From Nissolia schottii (taxonomy: Eukaryota > Streptophyta > Magnoliopsida > Fabales > Fabaceae), in the NCBI GenBank assembly GCA_003254905.1, contig QANU01057090.1, positions 226,398 to 290,397 on the forward strand: 64,000 nucleotides of DNA, given 5' to 3'. Under the pieces are notes generated by a model. That model had not been told where the DNA came from, did not search any database, and was given only the letters and a program-made list of their open reading frames with translations. Made by a program: the position numbers and the translations under genes. Of this stretch, positions 52,651 to 64,000 are shown one piece after another (position 1 is the stretch's first letter; each line of letters starts with the position of its first letter).

Positions 52651-55470
52651 TTTACACGTGTGATTATTTTTTAATTATCTCAAACGGTCATGACCAAAAC
52701 CTAATTTTAAATGTTATATTTAACTTAAGGCATGACATTTCTTTTTTTTAAGAAAATCATTGCATCTCATGTTAAACTTGGTGGATTGGGATTCACGGTC
52801 AACAATAGATATGACATGATATCACTCATTCTAAACTCGGTATACATATGGAATACAAAACAGATTGGTTGATATTATGCAAAGGGTTCACCGTAAACTT
52901 GAATCTATATTATTATTCATTTCTTTAATAAGAAAGGATGCACTTTTGCTTTTTTTTTTTTCTTTCTTTCTTTTTGATGTTTCTTCTTATAAAAAAATAA
53001 AAAATCATGGGTGTCTCTGACTGTAAAAAAAAAGAAAAAGAAAAGAATTGTACAAGTATGACCCCTATTCGTTCAAGAAAAACGTCAGATATGTAGTATA
53101 CACATTTAGGTTAGTTAATTAGGCGGTGTAATAACACAAACAAGTCAAAAAAAAGTGATTGTTTTAAAATGTCTGTGCCTTTAGTACACTTGTGGTTTGC
53201 TTATGTTATAAGAAAACACATGTACATACAGCTACAAGCTCTCTTAGGGATAGAAACCTAAACAAATTAGCTAGGTGGCTTATTAACCCTGATTTTTTTT
53301 AGGGTAAATTTTTTACTAGGTTTTCTTTTTCTTCTCCCCTTTTTGTTCTCCTGCAATAAGTAACACATGAGTTTAGTATAACTAATTATATATATTCTAT
53401 CTTCTTTTTCCCACTTTCAAGATCCTGGTGGTGGCCAATGTCCATAATTCAGCACTATATGCTAGTAACTCAAACTAAGGAGACTGCAATTATTGGTCCT
53501 ATATGCTTTCAGTACTACTAGTATTTGCATTAGAAAGGTAACAACTCAGGGGGCCATTAATTATGAGGGAGCACAATTTAATTTTGACCAAAAAGTTGGA
53601 TAATCGAAATTCAAAAGAAATAGAGAAAAAAACAGTGTAAACCATTTATATATATAGCTAGATCATGATACACATAGGACAGAAACAAAAACCATGGTGT
53701 TGCAATAACTTTTTGGGATGGGTCCCTTCCTTTCAGACTATATATAGTTACCACTGGACTAAGAGACTTAGTTCAAAAATGAAAAGAGAAAAGGAGGGAA
53801 TAGAAATTAAAAGGGATCGCATAAAAAATAAAAAATAAAGAATTTATGTCATTTCTTGTCTCTTTTATAAAACCCTCTAGTACCTTTCGGCGCTTATTAG
53901 TTGCTTCCCCACCATGCCCTAATCTTTGACCAATTTGTTTTGACTGTTGCATCTTTTTGTTATAAGCATTATGGTCTATATATTGAAGTACCAAAGTACT
54001 GAAAATGGAAACTGTAGCATGCATGGATATTATTACATGTTTCCAAATAACGATCCAAAATGTCCAAAATTAACTCTCCGGCCAACCCTTTGATCTGAAC
54101 ATGTCTTCGATCTTTTGCACCATGCAACAACTAAAAAGAGAGGAGAATATTCCAATTTCTCAGATTCAAAGAGGTTTCACGGAAATAGCCAAGCATGATG
54201 GTTCCCTCATATATGAGCCATTTAATTCTCTTCCATGCTTGGTGAGGCTAAACACAAGCAACTATATAAATAGTTGCACGAATTTAAGTTGCATCTAATG
54301 ATGCATAGATTGCTGAGATTGCGTGGCCATATTCTATAATTATTTGCTATCACACGCATCTTTCCTTAACTATCATATCACATATATGCTCACACATCCT
54401 CTCATTGTAGGTTTGGGGATAGAGAACCAGTTTTAAAATTACTAAGGTTATGTTTGAGTACATAATTAACTTAATTAAGTCTTTTCTAAAGAGATCTTTT
54501 AAAAAAAAATTATTTATAAAAAGTAATTTATGAATAAATTATTTTACATTTAAATGCGTGTTAACAAAAGATATTGGTTTGAGGGGTGCTAAAAAGTTGT
54601 ATGTGTTTGGAGGGGGGAGTGTGTGTGTGTATATATAATGTTGTGTATGATTTTGAGATGCTAGATATTTAACTTTTTAAAAAGTGGTAAATTATATAGT
54701 TAATTTGGTCTAAATAGTTGCAACACCACTCTTGACTATTAAAAGGCTTTTTTTTTAAATTAAAAAAAATACCATAGCTAAAGTTATCCGATCAAAATCT
54801 AAATATGAAAAAAAATTGTTAAATTTTTCTACATATGATATGTAATTAATTATGATGAATAACTCAGTGGTTTCCTTCCCTTTAGCTTAACCCACTTTAA
54901 CGTATTCAACTAATTACCTTGGTTAAATTTTGACAAATTCGGATAATATTTCTGACTACTTAATATGCCTCACAAATATTGGTTACAATCAATTACTGAT
55001 TTTAGTTACTAAATCACACTGGTTATCATAGAGGTACGTACGTATAATAGGTGTATTGTATATGAATTGCCCATAATAATGCATATGGCGATATTCAACT
55101 TAATTATAAAGTGAAAGCTGGATATGTCATTTACATTAAAAATAACGGTGAATTATTGCGTTGCATGCATGAATTATGCGAGATAATATAGTGATTAGCG
55201 CCTTCCACCTAACTGAAGCCTTATACAGAGCAATATTACATAATCTTAATTATTTGTTAGAATAATTGTCAGAATTTACCAAGATCTAGACAAGATGGAT
55301 GAATAAATTAAAAAGTTGAAAAACATCAAATCATTTGCACAAAAAATCTGATTGTTTGATATTTTTCCAATAATGTATGCCATTTATTTGAGGGAATATT
55401 TCTGTTTACTTCGATAGTGATATGTAAATCTTTGTGATTGTGTCGTATGATCTCTTACATATATTGAATA
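52651..55470. other. Intergenic, AT-rich, no gene seen
   Basis: Small frames at 53773-54024 (-) and 54101-54298 (+) lack any family feature and have no partner exons. GTGTGTGTGTATATATAA at about 54619-54636 is a short dinucleotide patch. Confidence 0.55.
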
Positions 55471-55681
55471 ATAGTCACTATAACCAACGGGGGTTGGTCC
55501 AAGTAGTAAGTGGCTTGGTATCGCTTAAGCAAGGTCCCAAGTTCGAGATCTTGTGTACGCAGTTATCTCCGCTAGGAGACTCACCCGCCATAGCCAGGTG
55601 CGCGACTGGGTCGACCCAGATTAGTCAAGGCTAAGCCTTGAATATTGGGCAAGCAACCTAAAAAAAAAATATAGTCACTAT
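55471..55681 (+). mobile_element. tRNA-derived SINE, full copy, with 11-bp target duplication
   Basis: The body is 55482-55670, ending in an A-run. Box A-like TTGGTCCAAGTAGTAAG and box B-like AAGTTCGAGATC are present. ATAGTCACTAT flanks it exactly (55471-55481 and 55671-55681). It has the middle section (ACCCGCCATAGCCAGGTGC...) that the copy at 6100-6254 lacks. The first 16 bases form a small inverted repeat (ACCAAC...GTTGGT). Confidence 0.9.
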
Positions 55682-55703
55682 TCTACGTTTGTTCTTAAAA
55701 AAA

Positions 55704-56104
55704 AATGGGGTAATGTTTATTTTGGTTTTTGAAAGTGTAAGTTTGAGTCATTTTAATCTTTGAAATTTAAAATTTGACTTTTTAATTCTTGAAATTGTAT
55801 GTTGTAAGTCAAATTAGTTCGTCAGTTCATCATCATTATTGTATTATTACATTTTCGTTGATTTATCTCATTAAAAGAGACAGTAACAACAATTATGACT
55901 GCAAATGAGTTGTAGCTGCACTTAAAAATCACATTCTCATTTAATGTGAAAAATTAGTGAAAACATGACAATACAATAATGATAATGAATTGAGGGACTA
56001 GTTTAACCCGCAACTTACAATTTCAAATATTAAAAAATCAAAATTTGAATTTCAAAGATCAAAGCGTCTTACAATTTTAAGGACCAAAACGAGCCTTTAA
56101 AAAA
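55704..56104. mobile_element. Foldback MITE, about 400 bp
   Basis: The two halves are imperfect inverted copies. The left reads TTATTTTGGTTTTTGAAAG... and the right, reversed, GGCTCGTTTTGGTCCTTAAA.... Shared internal words include ATCTTTGAAATT and TCATTATTGTATT. Flanks share TTAAAAAAAA, a possible 9-10-bp duplication, but poly-A makes this ambiguous. Bounds are approximate. The type resembles Mutator-derived MITEs. Confidence 0.65.
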
Positions 56105-59100
56105 AAAAATTACTCTCAAACTGTATTATTGGACTAATTAGAGACTAGAGGCTAGCTGGAGCTATAGGACTATATGAAAGTCTCCTGCATGTGTTGCCAT
56201 GAATAATTAAGGTCTCTATCATGCTCATCTAATGCAGCCTTAATTTGTTTACTCAAAAGCCTTATACTTACAAATTTATGAAAATTCTTTAGTCAAGGAA
56301 AAAACCAATCCCAAAATTATTTACAAACAAAAAAAGAATAAACTTTACAAGGATTGTAAAATGAGTTGGGATAAGGTTTACTCAATCCAAATTTGAACCT
56401 ATTTTTGTCGATGCTTTTACTTGAATTTAGAGTTAATTCAAGTATAACTTGATCAACGAGTAGGTCAGACATTGTAAACACAATATTTAGACATTTATAT
56501 ATATAGAATTTAGACATTAATTATGCATAATTAGTCATAAAATATTTGAAGTAAGAAATGGAAAATTGAAGGAATGTTTATTATATATTTCAAAACTAAT
56601 TTCTATACAGATATAATATCATGTTACGTTAGATGTTTTAATTAAAGTATAGTTCTTATAATTTACTATCATTTAAAAAAAAACAAAAGTACAAGTTTTT
56701 AATACTTAAAGTATGACCAAAACTTAACGCTGAAAAATTATATCAGGACCCCAATTTTCAAATATTGAAGCTAATTAAATAAGAATTTAATTGGAATACA
56801 TTAATAGTAAAAAAGAGTTTAATATTGATATTTAATTATATATCGACACATCAACATACATAATTAATTATCCCATCTATAACTTAAAAATCATTTAAAT
56901 AAAATAAATTAATTGGATGGTTGTGTAAAAATATTTACCATCAAAATTATACTTATTGAATAAGGTTACAAATTTTGCATTGTTGAATATACCAGAATTA
57001 TTCTCGTGCGTAAAATTTGTGAGAAGGGTATTTGATGGGTGGGTATATATATCCATTAAATTTACACCTAACTATTTGATATATTAGCCGGTGTTAGTAC
57101 TTTTTGTCAACCTAGCAAGGTAGCTGATGATGTAATTTTGCGTTCAAACCAAGTTGATAGGCACATGCTATATATTGCAAAGGCTACACTTTGAAATGGA
57201 ACAAAATGATGGTCAAATGTTAAAACTGCAAAAAGCTCCCCTCTTTTTCCCTTTTGTTAAATTTATGTAGGGGACCTCATTTTTCTGTTTTCTTTCTTCG
57301 TAATATAGCTTTATTTTATTTGGAGGTGAGTTATGTCACAATCTATGTTCCCCATATGTTTGCCAACAAACGAGTTATGTCGGCCATAGGATGATACAAG
57401 CACCCACCTTAACTTTATTCAATTTATTAATTACATATTTTCTTTTTTCCCTCTCTCTCTCTCTCCCTTGGAGAGTACCTTTGACCGAGTGGCCTAAAAT
57501 TGAAAGGTTGCTCGCTATTATCTTAGCTAGCAACCAAACCCACAATTCGTTTGTTTGATTATTGTTTTCCTTTTTGTGTTAATATAATGATGAAAGGTTT
57601 AAGGGGAATTTTGCCTTTTGGGATAAGAACAAGAAGTCCTGGGGATCTAAGGGACAACCCCCCAAAAGAATTGTGCTTATCAATCCATCTAAGGTACTCC
57701 TGCCCTTCTTTCAAAATTAAGGATTTCGCTAATATGTATGTTTTAAGCGTTCCTTAAAAAATTTAAAGTGAGAGAGTCAAAAGATTTTTCAATGTACTCA
57801 TTACATTAAAATCTTAACTTTATCTCTAAATAAAAATATATTTCTTAATTCCTTAACAAAAGTTAAAATACTTATTAGCAAAGTCTAAAAGTAATGTTTA
57901 GCCGTAATTATTATAACGATAATTGTTAATATATTAGGATAATCATGCGTTTGATGAAGCCTCACGTGCTTTCCTGACAACAGTGCCGTGGCTAAGCGTG
58001 CGGTTTCAATGTCAGACGATTGCCAAATTCATGATCTTCTCTCTCTCTTTATCCATCTTTTCGCTTAGCTTATCCTATACCTCCTGATCTCTCGTTCATA
58101 CAGTGAATTTGAACCCTTTTAATTCTTTATATTTTTGAGCTAGCTTTGTAGATGAAACTATTATTATTGACCACCAAAATAATTCCACAAAGATAATTGA
58201 GAATGTAGAAATTAAATTCACGTCAATAGAATAAGTTTTTAGTTTGTAAGTCAATAGAATAAGTGGTTACAATTAAATTCAGGTTCGTCTTTTTGTTCCT
58301 AAATTTTGACGTAGGTACCAATATTTTATTGCATTTAAATATTGTGATTTAATCATAAATTTAATATAATAAACAATTTGAATTAGTAACATATTTAATA
58401 AAATTTTAAATATTATAATATTGATATACTTAAAATTTATGAGATGTCAAAATAAACCCCTTAAATTAATGTTCAGGTCCATATTAATTACAGAAAAACA
58501 TTAAAATAAGTTGTGGTATTGGTATATATGATCAATCTGACCAATAAGCCATTCAACAAATGATAAACAATTTGGTGTATTTTAAAATGAGGATACCAAT
58601 TCAATTTTTAAAATACACTTATTAAAAAGAAAATAATCATTAATGTTGATATATATATATATCCGTGCCGACAATCCAAAGCTATAAAAAAAAGAGGTAG
58701 ATAGATCTCTTTTAATTGGGTTCAAATAAATTCCGGAGGAAGATAATTAAACATCTATATATGCGGAGCTGCATCAAATCGTGGACCAAGCTACTGATTA
58801 AGCAAGCCTCAAAGGTATTATTAATGGAGTTTATTTTTGATACAACAAGATCTTTACAGATTCATTATTTATATTGTAAATGTGATAGTCATTTTTACTA
58901 ATGTATATATGATTTAAAATCAATTTATATTGTGAATGTATTCCAGTTAAATCAATTAGCTGCACAACAGTTTTCATATCATCTGGTATGGTATGGGGAG
59001 ACGTACATAACCGAGAATAGACTTTGTAGGCGTCACACGTAATTCATGAGCAACGCCAATAAATAGAGGGGTTAGCAATAGCATCTATCTATGAAGAAGC

Positions 59101-59287
59101 GCAAAGCATATGAGCTTCTCTGGGTTACCATAGTAATATAGGGTTGATTTAACATAATTTAGGTTTGACGTTAATTTTTCATCAACCATCTATTAATCTA
59201 TTAATATTATTCTATATAAATAGTATTTGATGATTTCGAAAGCATGCCTCCTTTCAACTTAATTTTTTTTAGTGCATAAAAGTACAT
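56105..59287. other. Intergenic, AT-rich, no gene seen
   Basis: No gene or element is supported. The frame at 57551-57757 (+) has no recognisable motif. TA-rich patches lie at 57044-57052 and 58651-58662. Confidence 0.55.
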
Positions 59288-59600
59288 TTTTATTAGGATT
59301 AAATAAGTTTTTACTCCTTAATAAATCGTGAATTTTGATTTTGTACCTTATTAATTTTTTTTTCTTGAGTCTTCGATATTTTTTTTATTTTAGTCTCTGA
59401 CGTTAAGTTAGATTGTTAAAAAATGACGTGACAGATGAAAATTATGTGAGCTTTACTATAATTTGGTCAAATCAAGTTTCGACTTAACGTTAATAACTAA
59501 AACAAAAAAAACTATCAAAGACTCAAAAAATAAATAGAGTGCAAAATTAAAATTTACAATTTATTAAGGACAAAAACTTATTTAACCTTTTTTATTATTT
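59288..59600. mobile_element. Foldback MITE, about 290 bp, with likely 9-bp duplication
   Basis: The ends are GGATTAAATAAGTTTTTACTC and, reversed, GGTTAAATAAGTTTTTGTCC, at about 59297-59589. The arms stay complementary for roughly 110 bases (TTAATAAAT, TTTGAGTCTT/CTTGAGTCTT, ACGTTAAGT). TTTTTATTA occurs on both sides within one base of the ends. It resembles the end structure of the MULE at 28014-30651 in layout but not in exact sequence. Confidence 0.7.
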
Positions 59601-62600
59601 TCAGCTCATATCTTCTACTTAATCTCAAAGTTCAAGATATATCAATTGTTGGGGAGGGAAAAATAAATAAATGATGATACCTGGAATTTTGTTAGGCTGA
59701 AAAAGATTATAATTTAACTTTGAAATCAAAATGCAGAAGAAAAAAAAAGAGACCCATAGACTCAACTTGTAGAAATTTATAGCAACACTGCCAACCCAAC
59801 TTGGCCCAATAAATGAAAGTACAGAAAGGCCCATTTATTAACACGAAGAATAAAGAAATTAAATGGGCCAAAGTTTTGACCAAAAACATGTGGCCCGTTT
59901 CAGACCAAAATGAAAAGGGCCCATTTCCCAATACAAATTTGACTATGTGTTTTGCCATTTGAGTTTGACCCTTGAAAAATGGTTTGTCATTTGAGATAAA
60001 AGGGCTGTGATTATTTTGAATATCAATCTAAATTCTCAAGTTGTCAATAACTTTTATTGGACTTTCAAAGCCCAATAGGCATGTATATGTTTCCAAGTGT
60101 CCTCGAATGAAATTGGAGCCTAAATTCATGACCTTTGTTTAAAGTAAGAGTGGTCCAACGTGAACGCATAAAATTGAACCAATATATAATCACTAAAATT
60201 TTTAATACACCTTAGCTCAAATAAACCAATTTTCCCCAAATATCCCTACGTACAAAGATTTGTATTTCTCTTTCATATTAAATATATTTCAATTTGTATT
60301 TTCTCTTTTCAATTTCTCATGCCCCTCTTTCAAACCTACTGTAGTGAACAAACTTACCTAATAAGATTAAACAAATCTCAATACAAAAAGTGAACAAATC
60401 CCAATACAAAAGATGAACAAACTTGTTCATATAATATTAATAAACTCGTATAATGGTAGTGAACAAAGCTACCTAATAAAATTGAATAAAACTCCCAACA
60501 CAAAAAATGATCTGTAGAGAGATGATAAATGAAATTTAATATGTGGCATATAGTGATAAGAAACGACAAAGGATGTGCTGGGAAAGAGAGACAACAAGAG
60601 GGAGACATGATGTGAGGGAGGATGTGAACGTCGTTTGGGGCGGCAGTTGAAGAACATGAGGGAGAGACGACATGAGCGTATACGATGGAGGATGTGAATG
60701 CCATTTGGGACGTCAATTGAAGGACGGGATGGGGGAGGAGAGCGGACTTGGAAGTCGTCGATGGCAGCGTATCTGAGGAGGAAACATGAGGGATGTGAAA
60801 ATAAAGAGAGGGAAAAGAGGCAACGTGGTGCGTAACTAAGGAAAGGAAACAAGATTGGAGACCGAAAAAAAAGAGAGAGAACGTGAAAAATTGAAAAGAA
60901 AAATAATATATTAAAATATAATTAATAAAAAAATAAATTCATGTATATATAAAAGATTGATTGGTTATACCGTGATAATAAATTTATTGTACACCGGCCA
61001 TTTTGTTAAAGTAATATTGACGTGCCTGAGTTTGGATTGTAAGATTATCTATTCTTGCTTTATTTAACATGGGTAGGTGTAGCCCTCTGACTAGTCTTAT
61101 ATGTTTTCAAGACCAGAAAAAAATGATTGCTTCCAATCATCCGTATGAATGACGAATTATATAGTCTCGTCTCATAGTAAAAATAAAAATAAATTGATGA
61201 TTGAGCATTTTTTTAATAAAGAAAAAAAAAATGTCCTTCAGAGGTGAAAGGAGTATTGGACTATTGAAAGAGACTCTAAAAAGAAGAGGAAAAAAATTAC
61301 AAAACAGGAGGTCATACTCATTTATTAATTTCTTTATTGTGAGTTCGACGGTTGTACTTTTCTAAGCAAAGTCAGCTACTATTTCTCTAATTGCGATTTT
61401 GAGAAGCATGTTTGAAAATTAAATTTCGGAGAATATCCAAAAGTTTCCAAATGCATGGAACTAATTAATGAATCAACTTATCTCTTCACGGTTCAAAGAT
61501 TATCCACACATTTTTTTCTTTTATTTATATATATATATATACACACACGCACACTTTAAAAATTACATTTAAATGAGATTTGAATATAAAACCTCATTTA
61601 TCACTATATCAATTTATACATTCTAAACAGGAGCATTTTTATCACAACTAAAATAAAAACACAACAAAAGTCCTAAAAACTTCCTAGTAGTTCCAAAAAT
61701 ACTACATTAAAAAGAAATGATAAAATGGTAATAACAAATACAGCATGGAATGGGGACTATATATCATCATTCATCACAACTTCACGTGATGAATACAATT
61801 GTGGTTGTGTTATTGGCATCAATAAGCGTGATTCAAACGTCTTCATCTAATACTTTTTGGCCTTATTCTACTTCTAGTGATGGTATATCTATCTCAAGGC
61901 GCACTCACTTAAATATATAAATGGTAGTTTTGGGCACTGAATCTGATCCTAATTTTACTGACCAATTTTGTATGGGAATCAAATCCCAAATTTATTTATA
62001 TGGACAAGGTTGTTCTGTATTTGCCACATGGGAAGAATAGATAGTGGGACAAATACACAAGAATATAAATTTTTTTATACCTCAATAAAGTTAGTTGGGA
62101 GAAAAACAAAATTATTTACAAAAACACAAAATTAAAGTATGAAAGAATAGATTTTTTTTTTATCTCTAACTGTTGTCATATTTTTTATATTAAACGCATC
62201 TTTAAAGTTTTGAAAGAAAATATCTACATATATCCCGAAATTTGACTTAATAATTAATATATAGCCATGAAAACGGATAGAACAATTTTATTTTAGTTTT
62301 TTTTCAAAGAAGATGAACGAAAATTGAGCAACTGAAAAGTTATGCATCCAACTATATAAATCTGTTCAAAGATGCGCCTTGATGTAAAAAACTACAACTT
62401 GATGCGTCAAGTTTTTATTCTATATATTTGATTTTTCATTAAGGTACATTTCCATTTTGCTAGTGGCTTCGAGGGATGGACCAACGTTGCCATCAGCTTA
62501 ATTGACGGAATAATTTAAAAGAATATTACAAAAAAGCAGTTGCATGCAGGGCACAAAATATTAGTAAAGATGTACCGTGGAATTCACTGAACCGGGTCTA

Positions 62601-62660
62601 ACTTTGGAGCTTATAATGCATTTATTTTCGCAGTATATATCGTCCAATCAAACTATAATA
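59601..62660. other. Intergenic, no gene seen
   Basis: 60335-60520 has repeated CAAT/CAACACAAAAA...GTGAACAAA units. 60600-60730 holds a two-copy duplication described separately. Remaining DNA is AT-rich without recognised features. Confidence 0.5.
60612..60730. repeat. Two-copy imperfect tandem repeat, about 75-bp unit
   Basis: GGAGGATGTGAACGTCGTTTGGGGCGG... and GGAGGATGTGAATGCCATTTGGGACG... share the same order of words, including CAGTTGAAGAAC/CAATTGAAGGAC. Overlapping minus-strand frames here have no family motif. Confidence 0.6.
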
Positions 62661-62668
62661 ATCTCTTC

Positions 62669-62670
62669 GG

Positions 62671-62711
<41 letters not shown>
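62669..62711. repeat. (TA)n microsatellite
   Basis: About 20 TA units. Confidence 0.9.
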
Positions 62712-62713
<2 letters not shown>

Positions 62714-62876
62714 TTTTTTTATGAATTTTGCTAACCAAGTACTTAAGGACCATTTTACTAAAATACTTTTCTTAGTCAATCAAATTACGAAAATGTCCCT
62801 GTTTTCAAACATTTTACAGGAATACTCCTATTTTGGCTGACATGGCATTTGTGGTAGCGTGGCAAGTCACGTCAGA

Positions 62877-62961
62877 TTCGCCAACCTGCCTAGCTATTTC
62901 TTCTTTAATTCACCAACTCTCCTGGCGAATCTTGTATGACTTCGCCAACCGGCTTGGCGAA
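62877..62961. repeat. TTCGCCAA / TTGGCGAA hairpin motifs
   Basis: TTCGCCAA at 62877-62884 and CTGGCGAA at 62922-62929 form a wide pair. 62941-62961 is an exact 8+5+8 hairpin (TTCGCCAA, CCGGC, TTGGCGAA). The block is GC-richer than its surroundings and precedes the mobile-domain frame by about 690 bases. Confidence 0.75.
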
Positions 62962-63650
62962 TTTGCCCTCGGTAACTATATATTTATCCCGTCACCCCCA
63001 AACCCCACCACCATTCTCATTTTCTGAAAATTCACTATCTCTCTAAAAATTTTCTCTCTATAAAATTCTCTATCCCGCTCTTGGATCGATGAAGGCTAGC
63101 TGTCCAACTCTTGAATTCAATTTGTGCGACAGATTTATAAGTTTTAATTTATTAAAATTATTAATTTAATTAGTATGTGTGAATTAATTTCTTTAAATTG
63201 ATTATATAAATATTGACTATATTAGTTCGGTGTGCAATTTACGATAGATTGATGTATAGAGTAGTATAGTATTGTATGTTGTCTATATTAGTAGCAATTT
63301 ATGATAAAATGATGCATAATATAGTATAGTATAAATATTGTCTTTATTAGTTTGTTAAGCAATGTATGTTTGACATAGAATGTGTTTTATACAGAATTAG
63401 AAAATGAGAAAATCTCTTATTGTTTGACATAGAATGTGTTTTATCGTTGCAAAGCTGTAGTGAATGATGGTGACAGACCATCACGTTAAACATTTATTAG
63501 AGGACATGTTCATTTTTTTAATGTATGATTTGACATTATTTGTTGTTATGGTTGAACATTTATTAGAGAACATGTATTTGTGTTTATGTATGATTGATTT
63601 GTGTGTTGTTATTGATATGGGTATTTTTAACATCTATTACAGCGTATAAG
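62962..63650. other. Leader region with three local duplications
   Basis: GTGCAATTTACGATAGATTGAT (63231-63252) recurs in altered form at about 63293. TGTTTGACATAGAATGTGTTTTAT recurs (about 63368 and 63421). An AACATTTATTAGAG(G/A)ACATGT unit recurs (about 63489 and 63555). TATTACAG at 63636-63643 could be a splice acceptor just ahead of the next frame. Confidence 0.5.
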
Positions 63651-64000
63651 ATGGCTCAACATGTGAACCTTGGTCTAGAGGACGCTTCTATTCTAGTGTT
63701 ACAAAACTGTCAGGTGTCAGAGCATATTTGGAATGAGGCTCATGATATGATATTACGTGTTAAGCGTGTACACGCGGTGAAACACTTAGAAAAACATAGA
63801 GAGCCTTCAGATTGTATCATTCCTTACTTAGAGCAGGCGGGTTTTATAGGGATTGTTCATATGGGATATTGCACTGTTGATCACCATTTGATCACAACGC
63901 TAGTAGAGAGATGGCGTCTTGAGACACATACGTTTCACATGCCTATTGGGGAGTGTACCATGACGTTGGAGAATGTTGGCATTATTTCTGGTCTTCCTAT
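63651..64000 (+). CDS. Plant mobile domain (MAIN-like / aminotransferase-like) protein, N-terminal part, cut by right edge
   Basis: The frame is open from ATG 63651 to the window edge (116 residues, no stop). It reads CIIPYLEQAGFIGIVHMGY, then LVERWRLETHTFHMPIGECT, then MTLENVGIISGLP. The 'ERWRxETHTFHxPxGECTxTLxDV...LGLP' pattern is the start of the plant mobile domain. This domain occurs in host proteins MAIN and MAIL1 (genome stability, silencing) and in many transposon-borne copies, often listed as 'serine/threonine-protein phosphatase 7 long form homolog'. An in-frame acceptor TATTACAG sits just upstream, so an earlier exon is possible. The duplicated, hairpin-bearing upstream DNA favours a transposon context, but no terminal repeats are visible in the window. 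Confidence 0.8.
   Translation, partial: MAQHVNLGLEDASILVLQNCQVSEHIWNEAHDMILRVKRVHAVKHLEKHREPSDCIIPYLEQAGFIGIVHMGYCTVDHHLITTLVERWRLETHTFHMPIGECTMTLENVGIISGLP

Noticed and set aside
51824..52663. 279-codon frame across the run of N
   Set aside because: Assembly gap; not sequence.

Overview
This is nuclear plant DNA. Protein-coding exons are short and separated by AT-rich GT...AG introns, and long intergenic spaces hold LTR, hAT, Mutator and SINE debris plus TA/TTA microsatellites. The gene versions look like those of a dicot, most likely a legume; the species cannot be named from the sequence alone. There is no sign of bacterial, organellar or viral coding DNA, and one run of N (51857-52650) marks an assembly gap.

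Six genes can be supported. (1) The left edge holds nine exons of a minus-strand NADPH-cytochrome P450 reductase, cut by the window. (2) 19383-23684 (+) is a 16-exon gene for a 375-residue coiled-coil protein of the plant ADIP (afadin- and alpha-actinin-binding protein) type. (3) 25474-26064 (-) is an intronless gene for a short DUF688-like protein. (4) 31726-34849 (+) is a ten-exon gene for the 32-kDa subunit of replication protein A (282 aa), with an E2F site upstream and telo-box sequence in intron 1. (5) 48464-51637 (+) is an eight-exon AINTEGUMENTA-like double-AP2 transcription factor closest to AIL5, with a 9-nt microexon. (6) The right edge has the start of a plant-mobile-domain (MAIN-like) reading frame, which may be transposon-borne. 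The genes belong to unrelated pathways (P450 electron supply, cytoskeleton-type scaffold, unknown, DNA replication, meristem/embryo transcription) and do not form a cluster.

The rest is dominated by mobile DNA. 10429-12713 is a short non-autonomous LTR retrotransposon with two 295-bp LTRs. 28014-30651 is a Mutator-like element with long inverted repeats and a 9-bp target duplication; a 1469-bp solo LTR (28559-30027, perfect 5-bp duplication) has inserted into it. 37152-38493 is a foldback hAT element with a perfect 8-bp duplication, whose arms carry a tRNA-like segment. 40952-43810 is probably another solo LTR. Two tRNA-derived SINEs (6100-6254 and 55482-55670) have perfect 13- and 11-bp duplications. 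Three small foldback MITEs and a degraded hAT remnant complete the set.

I found no gene system that looks undescribed. The best second-look items are the nested Mutator/LTR structure with its GC-rich cargo, the tRNA-like module in the hAT arms, short GC palindromes arrayed in two unrelated LTRs, and a cluster of four CACGTG boxes in a gene-free stretch.
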